From assembly GCA_035363095.1 (NCBI GenBank), contig DAOSEK010000006.1:19803-83802 (forward strand): a stretch of 64,000 bases of DNA, in the 5' to 3' direction. Positions 54,364 to 62,506 of the stretch are shown one piece after another; position 1 is the stretch's first letter, and each line of letters opens with the position of its first letter. The notes beneath the pieces were generated by a model. That model was not told the DNA's origin, did no database searches, and saw only the letters and a list, made by a program, of their open reading frames with translations. This DNA is from DAOSEK01 sp035363095 (GTDB taxonomy: Archaea; Nanobdellota; Nanobdellia; Woesearchaeales; UBA119). Position numbers and translations under genes: made by a program.

Positions 54364-54750
54364 ATGCCTGAGAAAAGCACAAAAGAAGAGAATTATTTTG
54401 TTCCGATATATGATTCAAAGGATTTAAGAAAAATGTTTTTAGAGACTGCAAAGGGTTCTTTGATGGTTGAAAAACTTAACTCAATGTTTAAGGAGCTTTT
54501 GAAAAGGAGATTGGCTTTAGAAGAAGAGATTAGAAATGATGTTACAATAATTTCTGATGATTTTTCTGCGCTTTTATCTGTTTTGGAAAAGCCAAGAGCA
54601 CAAAAGGAGAAAGTAGTTTTAAGAAAGTCTGTTGTTAAGCAGGTTCAAAGAAAGCAAACAGCGCATACGCACAAGGAGGGCGTTTCACCAGAGGTTGCGT
54701 TGATAGAGAAGCAGTTAAGAGAGCTTGAGAGTAAATTGAATTCGCTTTGA
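54364..54750 (+). CDS. Helical protein, third gene of the coiled-coil operon
   Basis: 128 residues. Helix about 15-80 (DLRKMFLETAKGSLMVEKLN, MFKELLKRRLALEEEIRND), a basic Gln/Lys-rich stretch (about 78-105) and a final helix (PEVALIEKQLRELESKLNSL). No family recognised. Function shared with the two genes before it is inferred from tight spacing. Confidence 0.68.
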   Translation: MPEKSTKEENYFVPIYDSKDLRKMFLETAKGSLMVEKLNSMFKELLKRRLALEEEIRNDVTIISDDFSALLSVLEKPRAQKEKVVLRKSVVKQVQRKQTAHTHKEGVSPEVALIEKQLRELESKLNSL

Positions 54751-54871
54751 GGAAGTGCTTGACTTACTTTTTGAATATTTTTTTAACTCTACTAGTGTTT
54801 CTAAGAGGTGATGTTGTCTAATTATATAGTTGTTAGGTATATTTGACTAAAAATAATCAAGTAGAAGTCGT

Positions 54872-55264
54872 TTAATTTATAATAATAGGTTGCTTATATT
54901 TGCAACAAACATAACCCATGCCGTCCGTATATACTATTGAAGAGCCAGTATTTTGAAAACTAAATTGCCCTGTACCCTCTCCTCCAATCTTAATCTCCTG
55001 AAGAGTTTTTGGTATTCCAAAGTATTTGCCTATCATTATTTCTCCATTGGCTTTTGCGCATTCCGTGCGTAAAGTAATTGTTGCAAAGTAGCCACCCGTT
55101 GCAACTTTATCGCAATCAAGTCCTTTTTGCTTTGCATCAATATCCTTTTGGCTTTTTTGTGCTGAACTGACAAATATCGCAATTATTACAACAAGCACCA
55201 CAAGTCCAATGGCACCAACAACTATCATATTCAAGGATAACCCTTGCGCTTTTTTAGTTTTCAA
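54872..55264 (-). CDS. Type IV pilin-like protein 3
   Basis: 130 residues, TTG start preceded by GGTG. The leader KTKKAQGLSLNMIVVGAIGL is a prepilin-type signal: basic residues, cleavage expected after AQG, then the hydrophobic assembly helix. The soluble part has single cysteines and ends GMGYVCCKYK. Third of three tandem paralogs; the first 45 residues are almost identical in all three while the exposed parts differ, as in pilins under surface selection. Confidence 0.87.
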   Translation of the reverse strand: MKTKKAQGLSLNMIVVGAIGLVVLVVIIAIFVSSAQKSQKDIDAKQKGLDCDKVATGGYFATITLRTECAKANGEIMIGKYFGIPKTLQEIKIGGEGTGQFSFQNTGSSIVYTDGMGYVCCKYKQPIIIN

Positions 55265-55360
55265 TCAAAAACACCTTTTCACGTCTTTCAACGCCGAACA
55301 AATTCCAAAACAACAAATCGTGTAACTCTCTTTTATAGATCAAAAAAATAAAAAATCCAA

Positions 55361-55732
55361 TTAAGTTTTTTTGTATTTACAACATACATAACCCATTCCA
55401 TCTGCTTCAACGTCTGTGGCGCCTGTAGTTTTAGCTACCCATTTGTCTGTAGGTCTTTCAAGTTTTGAAAGTTTACCATAGTACTTCCCAATTAATATTT
55501 CTCCGCCTGCCATCGTGCAATTAGAAGGATATGTTATGGCCGCGCCAAAACCAGATCCTACATTTAAAGTAGAATCACAAAGAGATCCTTTTTGCTTTGC
55601 ATCAATATCCTTTTGGCTTTTCTGTGCTGAACTGACAAATATCGCAATGATTACAACAAGCACTACAAGTCCTATTGCACCAACAACAATCATATTAAGG
55701 GATAAACCTTGCGCTTTTTTAGTTTTTGACAT
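55361..55732 (-). CDS. Type IV pilin-like protein 2
   Basis: 123 residues from the ATG at 55732, which has GAGGTG 9 bp upstream; a longer frame starts at 55798 but would overlap the upstream gene. Same SKTKKAQGLSLNMIVVGA leader and helix. The outer part shares SGFGAAITYPSNCTMAGGEI, GKYYGKL and the closing GMGYVCCKYKK with copy 3, so these two are closest. Neither the assembly ATPase nor the peptidase is in the window. Confidence 0.87.
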   Translation of the reverse strand: MSKTKKAQGLSLNMIVVGAIGLVVLVVIIAIFVSSAQKSQKDIDAKQKGSLCDSTLNVGSGFGAAITYPSNCTMAGGEILIGKYYGKLSKLERPTDKWVAKTTGATDVEADGMGYVCCKYKKT

Positions 55733-55757
55733 AATATAAACACCTCTTTTTTTGTAA

Positions 55758-56063
55758 TTAACTTGCTGCAACACAACAAATCTGTCCACCAGCTGCACTC
55801 ACATCAGGGAAATCTCCGATCACTTGATTTGGATAATCGTCAGAGCACGATGAACCTGTCACAACTTCGCCACCAATATTTTTATCACCACAACCTCCAG
55901 CTGCAGAACAGCAAGTTTTATCCTTCATATCATCTCGTACCTTGATCATCCCACCCGTAAAAATTGTGATTATGACCACAAGCACTACAAGTCCTATTGC
56001 ACCAACTACTATCATATTCAAAGAAAGACCTTGTGCTTTCTTACTACCATAACTTTTATTCAT
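55758..56063 (-). CDS. Type IV pilin-like protein 1
   Basis: About 101 residues from the ATG at 56063 (GGTGGTGG upstream). Leader NKSYGSKKAQGLSLNMIVVG and assembly helix as in the paralogs. The small outer domain has many cysteines (DKTCCSAAGGCGD, GSSCSDD, GGQICCVAAS). First gene of the pilin set, probably cotranscribed with the other two. A short inverted repeat GAAGACAA/TTGTCTTC (56089-56128) lies in its upstream region. Confidence 0.85.
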   Translation of the reverse strand: MNKSYGSKKAQGLSLNMIVVGAIGLVVLVVIITIFTGGMIKVRDDMKDKTCCSAAGGCGDKNIGGEVVTGSSCSDDYPNQVIGDFPDVSAAGGQICCVAAS

Positions 56064-56096
56064 AAGACCACCACCTTTTTTATCAAAAGAAGACAA

Positions 56097-56390
56097 AACC
56101 TCTTCCTTGGAAAATTCATATTGTCTTCTTACTAAACTCTTCTATTATAGAACCTATTATTTAAAACTTTCTTTTTTTATACAAGATTTCAGTATTTTTG
56201 TAAATCTCCTGAAAAATTCTAGCAAACATACATAAACACCAAAAAAACATTGAAACATTGACAGTATCTGAAATAGATCTAATATGTATTGCGTAAATCT
56301 TCTCGCTTTGTGAACAGATGCACCTAATCTAGCATCCATTTGCTAAATCCTGTTATAGCAAACAGAGCACAAAACACCAAAAGACTTAAA
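56097..56390. other. Intergenic stretch between divergent pilin and MNT genes
   Basis: About 290 bp. Besides the inverted repeat at 56089-56128 I see no gene or RNA. A minus-strand 60-codon frame (56157-56339) has no support. Confidence 0.45.
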
Positions 56391-56406
56391 TACATAATAT
56401 TATGTA
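56391..56406 (+). promoter_or_regulatory. 16-bp perfect palindrome at the MNT-HEPN promoter
   Basis: TACATAATATTATGTA ends 12 bp before the MNT start and overlaps the TATA-like TTAAATACAT. It is a good candidate operator for the winged-helix part of the MNT protein. Confidence 0.65.
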
Positions 56407-56418
56407 CTTAGGGGTATA

Positions 56419-56994
56419 ATGATGACCGAAAACAAAATTGTCAGTATGTTCATAAAAAATAAGGAACCCAAAACCATTAGAGAAATCTCTAAAAATATCT
56501 CTTCTAACTACAAAATAACCCATACTGCAACAACAAGGCTAATAAAAAAAAATATTCTCGACTCAAAAACGATAGGCAAAAGTACTCTTTGCGAGCTAAA
56601 TCCTAAATACTTTGGCGTTGAAATCTACCAGGCAGAAAGCCAAAGAAGATGTGAAATTTTGCGAAAAAAGGATATAAATCTATTATATCAAGAAATAATC
56701 AAAAATGCAAACTCACATCTTTTCATCCTTTTAATTTTTGGGTCATATGCAAGTGGAAAAAATACAAAATCCTCTGATATTGATTTGCTTTTTATTTCTA
56801 ATAACAATCAATTCGAACAAAGAATCTCACAAACCCTTGCACTTTTGCCTCTTAAAATTCATGCATTATTTTTTAACGAATCCGAGTTCAAATTAATGAA
56901 AGACTCTAAAGAGAATAATGTGATCAAAGAGGCACTTTCAAATCACATAATACTTCACAATATTGAAGGCTTTTACATGATAAAAAATGCTTAG
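56419..56994 (+). CDS. MNT-type nucleotidyltransferase with N-terminal winged helix (antitoxin-like)
   Basis: 191 residues. Residues 1-60 look like a winged helix (KTIREISKNISSNYKITHTA, TTRLIKKNILDSK). From about 100 a minimal nucleotidyltransferase domain follows with GSYASGKNTKSSDIDLLFI (Gly-Ser at 108-109 and Asp pair at 120/122). In MNT-HEPN modules the nucleotidyltransferase AMPylates and silences the HEPN RNase toxin. It overlaps the HEPN gene by 8 bp. The palindrome upstream suggests that it represses its own promoter. Confidence 0.85.
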   Translation: MMTENKIVSMFIKNKEPKTIREISKNISSNYKITHTATTRLIKKNILDSKTIGKSTLCELNPKYFGVEIYQAESQRRCEILRKKDINLLYQEIIKNANSHLFILLIFGSYASGKNTKSSDIDLLFISNNNQFEQRISQTLALLPLKIHALFFNESEFKLMKDSKENNVIKEALSNHIILHNIEGFYMIKNA

Positions 56995-57523
56995 CGATAA
57001 AAGAATAAAAGATGCTGAAAGGAATGTAGGCGCATATTTAAAAGAGGGCTTATTAAGTAAAAATACAAGCCAAACTGCCAAAGAAATGTATGTAAAAAAT
57101 AGTGATTTGTCCTTACAAACCTCACATAGACTATTGTCTTTAGAAACAGATGATTATAGACCATATTCGTGGGTAATTGTGTCTGCTTACTATTCAATGT
57201 ATTATATTGCCAATGCGGTATTATTAACTTTAGGCTATAAAGTTGGAGATAAAATAAGTCGCAAGATAACTGCAGATGCGCTTATTGTTTTTGCAAGGAA
57301 TAAACTTACAAGAGAGCTTTTATAGGAATTTGAGGATACAAAGGAAGATGCTTTAGAATTCATGGCTTCAAAAACCGATTCGCTATTGGAGTTTTTAGAT
57401 TTTGAAAGGGAAAAAAGATCTCGATTTCAATATCAAATGGATGAATCAATAAAAAATTCAAAAGCAATAACTTCAATATCTAGAGCAAAGCAGTTTGTTT
57501 TCGAACTAAAAAAACTACTCTAA
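56987..57523 (+). pseudogene. HEPN-domain gene interrupted by an in-frame TAG
   Basis: The first part (112 residues to TAG at 57323-57325) has WVIVSAYYSMYYIANAVLLT, GYKVGDKISRKITADALIVF and NKLTRELL, the front half of a PF05168-type HEPN protein. The frame continues without loss for 65 codons to TAA at 57521, reading EFEDTKEDALEFMASKTDSL and REKRSRFQYQMDESI with SRAKQFVFELKKLL, just the rest of the family. The typical R-x-x-x-R-F-x-Y segment is after the stop. TAG ends many normal genes here, so readthrough is not expected. Probably a disabled toxin; a sequence error cannot be excluded. Confidence 0.8.
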
Positions 57524-57569
57524 CCAAAAATTCGGAATGAAAAACCAAATTGGGCAGATTACAGATTCT

Positions 57570-57590
57570 CGGAATCAATTCCGAAAAATA
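57570..57590 (+). repeat. 21-bp direct repeat with palindrome, upstream copy
   Basis: CGGAATCAATTCCGAAAAAT plus one base, identical to 58837-58857 at the end of the ATPase gene. Its first 14 bases are a palindrome (CGGAAT-CA-ATTCCG), directly followed by the TATA-like AAAATATAAATA of the ATPase promoter. Confidence 0.85.
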
Positions 57591-57619
57591 TAAATACTCT
57601 CAACACTTCTTATTCTAAA

Positions 57620-58858
57620 ATGGATAAAGAAACAATACTCTCAATTATTTCGCAAAACATTGAGTTAGCAAAAAAAGGCAAATATCAAAAAAGAGACATT
57701 CTTTCAAAAGCTAAAGAATTACTTGATACAAAGCATATACTCTCACTTGTAGGAGTAAGACGCTGTGGCAAGTCAACCATACTTAAAGAGCTTGTAAGAA
57801 TAGCCTTAAAAAAAACCAAACCCACAAATATCCTATACCTGAATTTAGAAAACCCTTTCTTTAACCAATACAAAGGGGATGTATTGAATCTTGAGCGAAT
57901 CTACCAAATCTTTTTAGATAATTGCGATAAAAAACAAAGGATATATGCCTTTTTTGATGAAATCCAATTCTTTAGCGATTGGCAGGTCTTTATAAAACAC
58001 CTATATGAAAAAAACGAGGCTAAGATTGTGATTACAGGATCAAATTCCAGGCTTTTATCATCAGAACTTGCAACATTACTTTCAGGAAGGGCAATCCCGC
58101 TTTATGTATATCCTTTCTCAATAGAAGAATCCCAAAGCACATTAAAAGAGTATCTTGAAAACGGAGGATTCCCCGAGGTTGTATTAAAATTAGGCGATAA
58201 AAACCAACTCTCTGAAATCTATTACAAAAATATATTATATCAAGATGTAATTCCAAGATTTGGCGTTCAAAATATACTTGCAATAGAAAATCTCTCATAT
58301 TACCTGTTATCCAATTTTGGCAAAGAGATATCGTATAACACATTAAAATCGATATCGCAATTAGATGATAAAACAGCAAAACAATATATTTCTTATCTGC
58401 AGGATGCAAACTTGATGTATGAAATACAAAACTACGATTTTTCTTTAAAAAAACTAATCGGGAACAAAAAGAAAATATACTTAGTAGATAACCTATTCGC
58501 TAACCTTGGATTTAGAAACTCTCCTGATTATGGAAAGCTTTTTGAAAATTATATTTTTATGGTATTAAAAAGAGCTGGGTTTAATATTTATTTCCATCAA
58601 AATGGTGGCGAATGCGACTTTATACTAAAGCAAGGAACAAAAATATCTTACTGTATTCAGGCTTGCTATAAATTAACAGAGCAAAACAAGCACAGGGAAA
58701 TAGAAGGCTTAATTAGTGCAATGAGAAATTTTAACATTAACTCAGGCTACATAGTTACACCAAATCACTCTGAAGAATTAAATATAGAAGAGCTAAAGAT
58801 TCATATTATCAAAGAAAAAGAGTTTAGAGAAAAATTCGGAATCAATTCCGAAAAATAA
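57620..58858 (+). CDS. AAA ATPase with DUF4143 domain
   Basis: 412 residues. Walker A is GVRRCGKST (about 45-53), Walker B AFFDEIQ (about 110-116), sensor ITGSNSRLLSSELATLLSGR. The second half is the DUF4143 region (GNKKKIYLVDNLFANLGFRN, GKLFENYIFMVLKR, GGECDFIL), with a nuclease-like E-x-D core. These proteins are common in archaea and uncharacterised; a mobile or defence role is often suspected. The last codons (FGINSEK) are encoded by the same 21-bp sequence found upstream of the gene. Confidence 0.9.
   Translation: MDKETILSIISQNIELAKKGKYQKRDILSKAKELLDTKHILSLVGVRRCGKSTILKELVRIALKKTKPTNILYLNLENPFFNQYKGDVLNLERIYQIFLDNCDKKQRIYAFFDEIQFFSDWQVFIKHLYEKNEAKIVITGSNSRLLSSELATLLSGRAIPLYVYPFSIEESQSTLKEYLENGGFPEVVLKLGDKNQLSEIYYKNILYQDVIPRFGVQNILAIENLSYYLLSNFGKEISYNTLKSISQLDDKTAKQYISYLQDANLMYEIQNYDFSLKKLIGNKKKIYLVDNLFANLGFRNSPDYGKLFENYIFMVLKRAGFNIYFHQNGGECDFILKQGTKISYCIQACYKLTEQNKHREIEGLISAMRNFNINSGYIVTPNHSEELNIEELKIHIIKEKEFREKFGINSEK
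58837..58857 (+). repeat. 21-bp direct repeat, copy at the ATPase 3' end
   Basis: Identical to 57570-57590 and overlapping the stop codon region. The pair encloses the whole ATPase gene. Confidence 0.85.
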
Positions 58859-59102
58859 TGTGTGGCAGTATTTTCTGTATGTGCACAAATCGCAGACAAA
58901 TTTATATCTCTTGTGCCCGTACACTATTACATAGTCTACATTGAAACTATTAAACGCAATAAAAATAAAGATATTGGCTTGCAATTTTATTGTTACCCCC
59001 CTTTTCTGAATGGTATAATTTGCCAAGATATAGGATTTCTTTCAAAAAGCAAGATTTATAAAATACCAGATAAAATGATTTTTTCTAATTAGGGGTGTAT
59101 AC

Positions 59103-62100
59103 ATGAAAAAGCTAATAATTTTTTTAATGGTGTTTCTGCTGCTAGTTAACCTAGGCTACTCATATGAATTAAATTCTGGCGAGGCCAAATCAAAAAAAGA
59201 TCCATTATTTATCGAGATGCCTGAAGTCATGCATCAAGGTCTTCCTTACACAATCAAGGTTTACATTAACGATCCAATTGTAAAAAAAGAAGCAAAATAC
59301 CTAGAAATTGGCTCAAGCAATCCCCCATATTCAACAGGTTCTCCAATCTACTTTGATTCAAGCGGTCATTTCAGGCAGACAATGCCTTACAATGGCGAAA
59401 GCGTGATTGAATTTGGTTTTAGGCCTAGTTCTAGTCCTGGGTCTAAATCTACTTTAGCAGTAGGCTTTTACAAAACCAAAAAGCCAAGTGGCGAAGATTA
59501 CCCAGATACCTCTACTCCGGAAAGTGAGTATTATAGATATAACTGCAACATAGAAACAAACGATTTATTTTGTAGCGACGAAACAGGATGCAGGGTTTGT
59601 TATCTAACGGTGGGTTCAGTAGTAAGGTCTTATGATGTGAGCTATTCAAAACCATCAATTAAGCTCCCTTCAGGTTTTGATTTTACTGATAACATTAGGT
59701 TAACCGAAGATGGGCTTCATAGATCTGAAGGGTTATCTTATAGCTATTCAGGTAAGAAAACAATGACTAATTCTCAAGGATATGACTTCACAGTAACTGA
59801 ATCCTATTCTATTAGAACAGAATTTAGAGATGAATCGTGGGGGTACGACACCATTAGAGAAAACGTAGAAAATTTTAATAAAAAAGCAAATTCTAAAGTA
59901 AACGATATTTCAGCGCCTGGCGGAATGACAAAAGGCAAGGCATTTGAAAAGATAACATATAGCCCCTTTAGCGAGTATAGTGGATATGATGATGTTATTT
60001 TAACCTATGAATTGTACGCGCAATTAGACCCATCAGGCAGTGGCTTATTAACAATGGAGTTATCAAGAAGAACAGGGGTCGCAAAGGGCGAAGGAGAGGC
60101 TGAAATTCAAAAGATTATAGAAGAAGCTAAAGAGATTGCTTCAAGCTATGCCCTTTCAAAAGACAAGGTTTTCAAATCTGAGTCAAGCTCACATCATCAT
60201 AATTACGAAGTGCCATCAAAAGTAGAAAAAGAAGAGATCACAGAAATAAAGATCTATGGAAAAATAAAGGATGGTTTAGGGAACCCAATGCCTTATGCAA
60301 CAATAACAGTAATTGTAAAAAACAGTAAATTCACAGGCGTTACAGATGAGAATGGAGAATACGCAATTGATCTTTATGGGATGGAATTTAAGGAAAGCGA
60401 GACTAAAATTCCGGTAAAATTTTATCTACACTTTGATTATCACAGGGATGATAAAAACTACTTTTCAATTGTTGCCAAATCTATTTTAGATGGATCACAA
60501 CAGGTTGCAACCTTCTTTACAAATGGGTATTTCATAGAGGACTTTTCAGATGTAAAAATCGATGTTGATCTCTCAAAACCAATAGATGCTCGCACGATGG
60601 GCTGTTTAGTTGGGCTACAAAATCTAAAGCCACTTTCAGTAATATATACACATTCCCATGAGGTTATAGAAACCTTAGTTTACACCCTTAAGTTAGATGT
60701 TGATTATAAGCTTCCTGTTGATATTTTTGTTGGAAATAACCAAGGGCGAACTCTTTACTCTCCCGGGGAATCAGATATCTTAATTGGTGCAGCAGATGCA
60801 GCAATAACATCAGAAAACAGGCCTAAAAATAGGGAGTATCACGAATTTTCGCACCACTTAATGTATGCGGTATATGGTAATTGGCCAGAAGGTAGACTGA
60901 AAGCAGGGGTTAAAAATCACGGTGGCTTTTTTAATTCAAACACGGCAGACTCTTACATTGAGGGCTTTGCAGAATTTATGGCACTTGTGATATCTGATTA
61001 CCTCAAGCAACCAGAGCCTGAGATTTATGCGTGGGTTGGAAGCCTAGAAGAAGATTACAAACCTTGGGATGCAAAAGGCAGATATGAAGAAATCGCTGTT
61101 GCATCACTTCTTTGGGATATGTATGATACAGAGAATGAGGAGGGAGATAGGCTAAGCTTTACGTTTGAAGAAATTTGGGATGTGATAAAAATAAACAGAG
61201 CGGATTTCTATGAATATTATAAGGCCTTCAAAAAAACTTATCCTGAAAAAACTAAGGAAATTGACGACTTATTTGCAAAGCACGGATTTTTTAACGATAC
61301 AAGAATAGGCAATAAGGAACGTGATGCTGGGGAGCCTTGGAAATACATCTCAGGAAATTCTGGCAACTATACATTTTTGGATATGTCTGGCAATGTAACA
61401 TTGATAAAATACGATAAGAATCTAACAATTGGTCCTGCAACAAACTATGAAAGGCCAAATCGAACTAACATGGCTTTCGCAGAGGATTCTTATATAAAAA
61501 TTGATGATACGAACGTTGATTTTTATATTGTAAAGGTTGAACACAAAAACAAGGACTTATCTTATGAGTATGAAACAGTGCTAGCTGATGGCAAGATCTA
61601 TGTGAGCCCACTCCCCACTGGAAGTGATGCAGTTATTACTGTTACTCCAAAATCTAGCAAATACACATCAGCAGAGCCATTTGAAATAACTGCAGAAGAG
61701 TGGAACACATTGCAAGCAAAAGGAAGCGACAACGGCTATATTGCAAAGCATGACTTTGAGCTAAAAGACACTGGAAAGGAAGAAGAATACAAATACGAAA
61801 GATATCAAAATACCCCTCCTTCATATGGCTTTCAGGGAGAAACAGGAGAAAACCATAACTATAAACGCTCCTTTGAAATTTCAAGGGATATTAAAGTGGG
61901 AGAGCCAAAAACAGGCGGTGGCTTTTTAGTGTTTTTGCTTTTGCTTATTATTTTTGGAGCAGTAATTGGCGGGGTTTATTTTTATGCAAAAAAAGATCTT
62001 TTATTAAAAAAAACAATAATGCATAAAAAAAATCAAGCAGTAAATCTTGGAAAAAGTGCTAAAAAAGGTTTTGTAGAAAAAGTAATTCCGTGGATAAAAA

Positions 62101-62279
62101 AGACAGCTAAACAAATAGCAGAGTTTACTAAAAAAACTTACATTAAAGCAAAACCTGAAGTGATAAGAATTTGGAATTCCTTTTTATCAAACTTTAAAAA
62201 ATCGGATCAGCCAAATAACACAGAAACAAAGAAGGCAAGTTCTCATAAAGACAAACCAAAAAATGGCAAAAAGGACTAA
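59103..62279 (+). CDS. Giant membrane-anchored surface protein with HExxH metallopeptidase site
   Basis: 1058 residues. Signal peptide about 1-20 (GGGGTG ribosome site upstream). An immunoglobulin-like or beta-rich region is followed by a carboxypeptidase-regulatory domain at about 380-460 (KIKDGLGNPMPYATITVIV, VTDENGEYAIDLYG). At about 578-584 YHEFSHHLMY gives the zinc motif H-E-x-x-H, with EGFAEF about 40 residues later as third ligand, the spacing of a gluzincin. One transmembrane helix (about 937-961) leads to a basic Lys-rich cytoplasmic tail of about 97 residues. It may process surface or partner-cell proteins. The protease family is not named with confidence. Confidence 0.82.
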   Translation: MKKLIIFLMVFLLLVNLGYSYELNSGEAKSKKDPLFIEMPEVMHQGLPYTIKVYINDPIVKKEAKYLEIGSSNPPYSTGSPIYFDSSGHFRQTMPYNGESVIEFGFRPSSSPGSKSTLAVGFYKTKKPSGEDYPDTSTPESEYYRYNCNIETNDLFCSDETGCRVCYLTVGSVVRSYDVSYSKPSIKLPSGFDFTDNIRLTEDGLHRSEGLSYSYSGKKTMTNSQGYDFTVTESYSIRTEFRDESWGYDTIRENVENFNKKANSKVNDISAPGGMTKGKAFEKITYSPFSEYSGYDDVILTYELYAQLDPSGSGLLTMELSRRTGVAKGEGEAEIQKIIEEAKEIASSYALSKDKVFKSESSSHHHNYEVPSKVEKEEITEIKIYGKIKDGLGNPMPYATITVIVKNSKFTGVTDENGEYAIDLYGMEFKESETKIPVKFYLHFDYHRDDKNYFSIVAKSILDGSQQVATFFTNGYFIEDFSDVKIDVDLSKPIDARTMGCLVGLQNLKPLSVIYTHSHEVIETLVYTLKLDVDYKLPVDIFVGNNQGRTLYSPGESDILIGAADAAITSENRPKNREYHEFSHHLMYAVYGNWPEGRLKAGVKNHGGFFNSNTADSYIEGFAEFMALVISDYLKQPEPEIYAWVGSLEEDYKPWDAKGRYEEIAVASLLWDMYDTENEEGDRLSFTFEEIWDVIKINRADFYEYYKAFKKTYPEKTKEIDDLFAKHGFFNDTRIGNKERDAGEPWKYISGNSGNYTFLDMSGNVTLIKYDKNLTIGPATNYERPNRTNMAFAEDSYIKIDDTNVDFYIVKVEHKNKDLSYEYETVLADGKIYVSPLPTGSDAVITVTPKSSKYTSAEPFEITAEEWNTLQAKGSDNGYIAKHDFELKDTGKEEEYKYERYQNTPPSYGFQGETGENHNYKRSFEISRDIKVGEPKTGGGFLVFLLLLIIFGAVIGGVYFYAKKDLLLKKTIMHKKNQAVNLGKSAKKGFVEKVIPWIKKTAKQIAEFTKKTYIKAKPEVIRIWNSFLSNFKKSDQPNNTETKKASSHKDKPKNGKKD

Positions 62280-62340
62280 GAATTTAGGTATTTCATATTT
62301 TTTTATTTTATTCATTTAAAATCTATTCTAAAAAAAGTAC

Positions 62341-62387
62341 TCATTAGTAATGAAAAGATTTATATGAATGTGCTCATTGCCAATGAG
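62341..62387 (+). promoter_or_regulatory. Twin palindromes with TATA box
   Basis: TCATTA-G-TAATGA (62341-62353) and CTCATTG-C-CAATGAG (62373-62387) share the half-site TCATT, with TTTATAT between them. The arrangement looks like a regulated promoter, but what follows is a broken reading frame. Confidence 0.55.
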
Positions 62388-62469
62388 TATATATCTAAAG
62401 AAGCGTTAAGAGATATAGTTTGTAACCTTTGAGCAACTTGAAGAATTAAAAGTTGATGGCAAAAAATAA
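62364..62469 (+). pseudogene. Decayed short gene behind the twin palindromes
   Basis: From the ATG at 62364 the frame reads MNVLIANEYISKEALRDIVC and stops. A shifted frame continues TFEQLEELKVDGKK and stops at about 62469. Joined by one frameshift this would be a peptide of about 35 residues, possibly an antitoxin or regulator remnant. No complete family match is recognised. Confidence 0.35.
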
Positions 62470-62506
62470 GGGTTTTACCATTCTTAAATCGGGTTTTAGA
62501 AAATAA

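Noticed and set aside
57323..57325. Pyrrolysine or other programmed readthrough at the HEPN amber codon
   Set aside because: TAG ends ordinary genes such as polC and the 824-residue protein, and no insertion element or PylRS is visible. Left as a check only.
58862..59092. 76-codon frame between the ATPase and the surface peptidase
   Set aside because: Possible GTG start only, no ribosome site; a competing minus-strand frame is equally unsupported.
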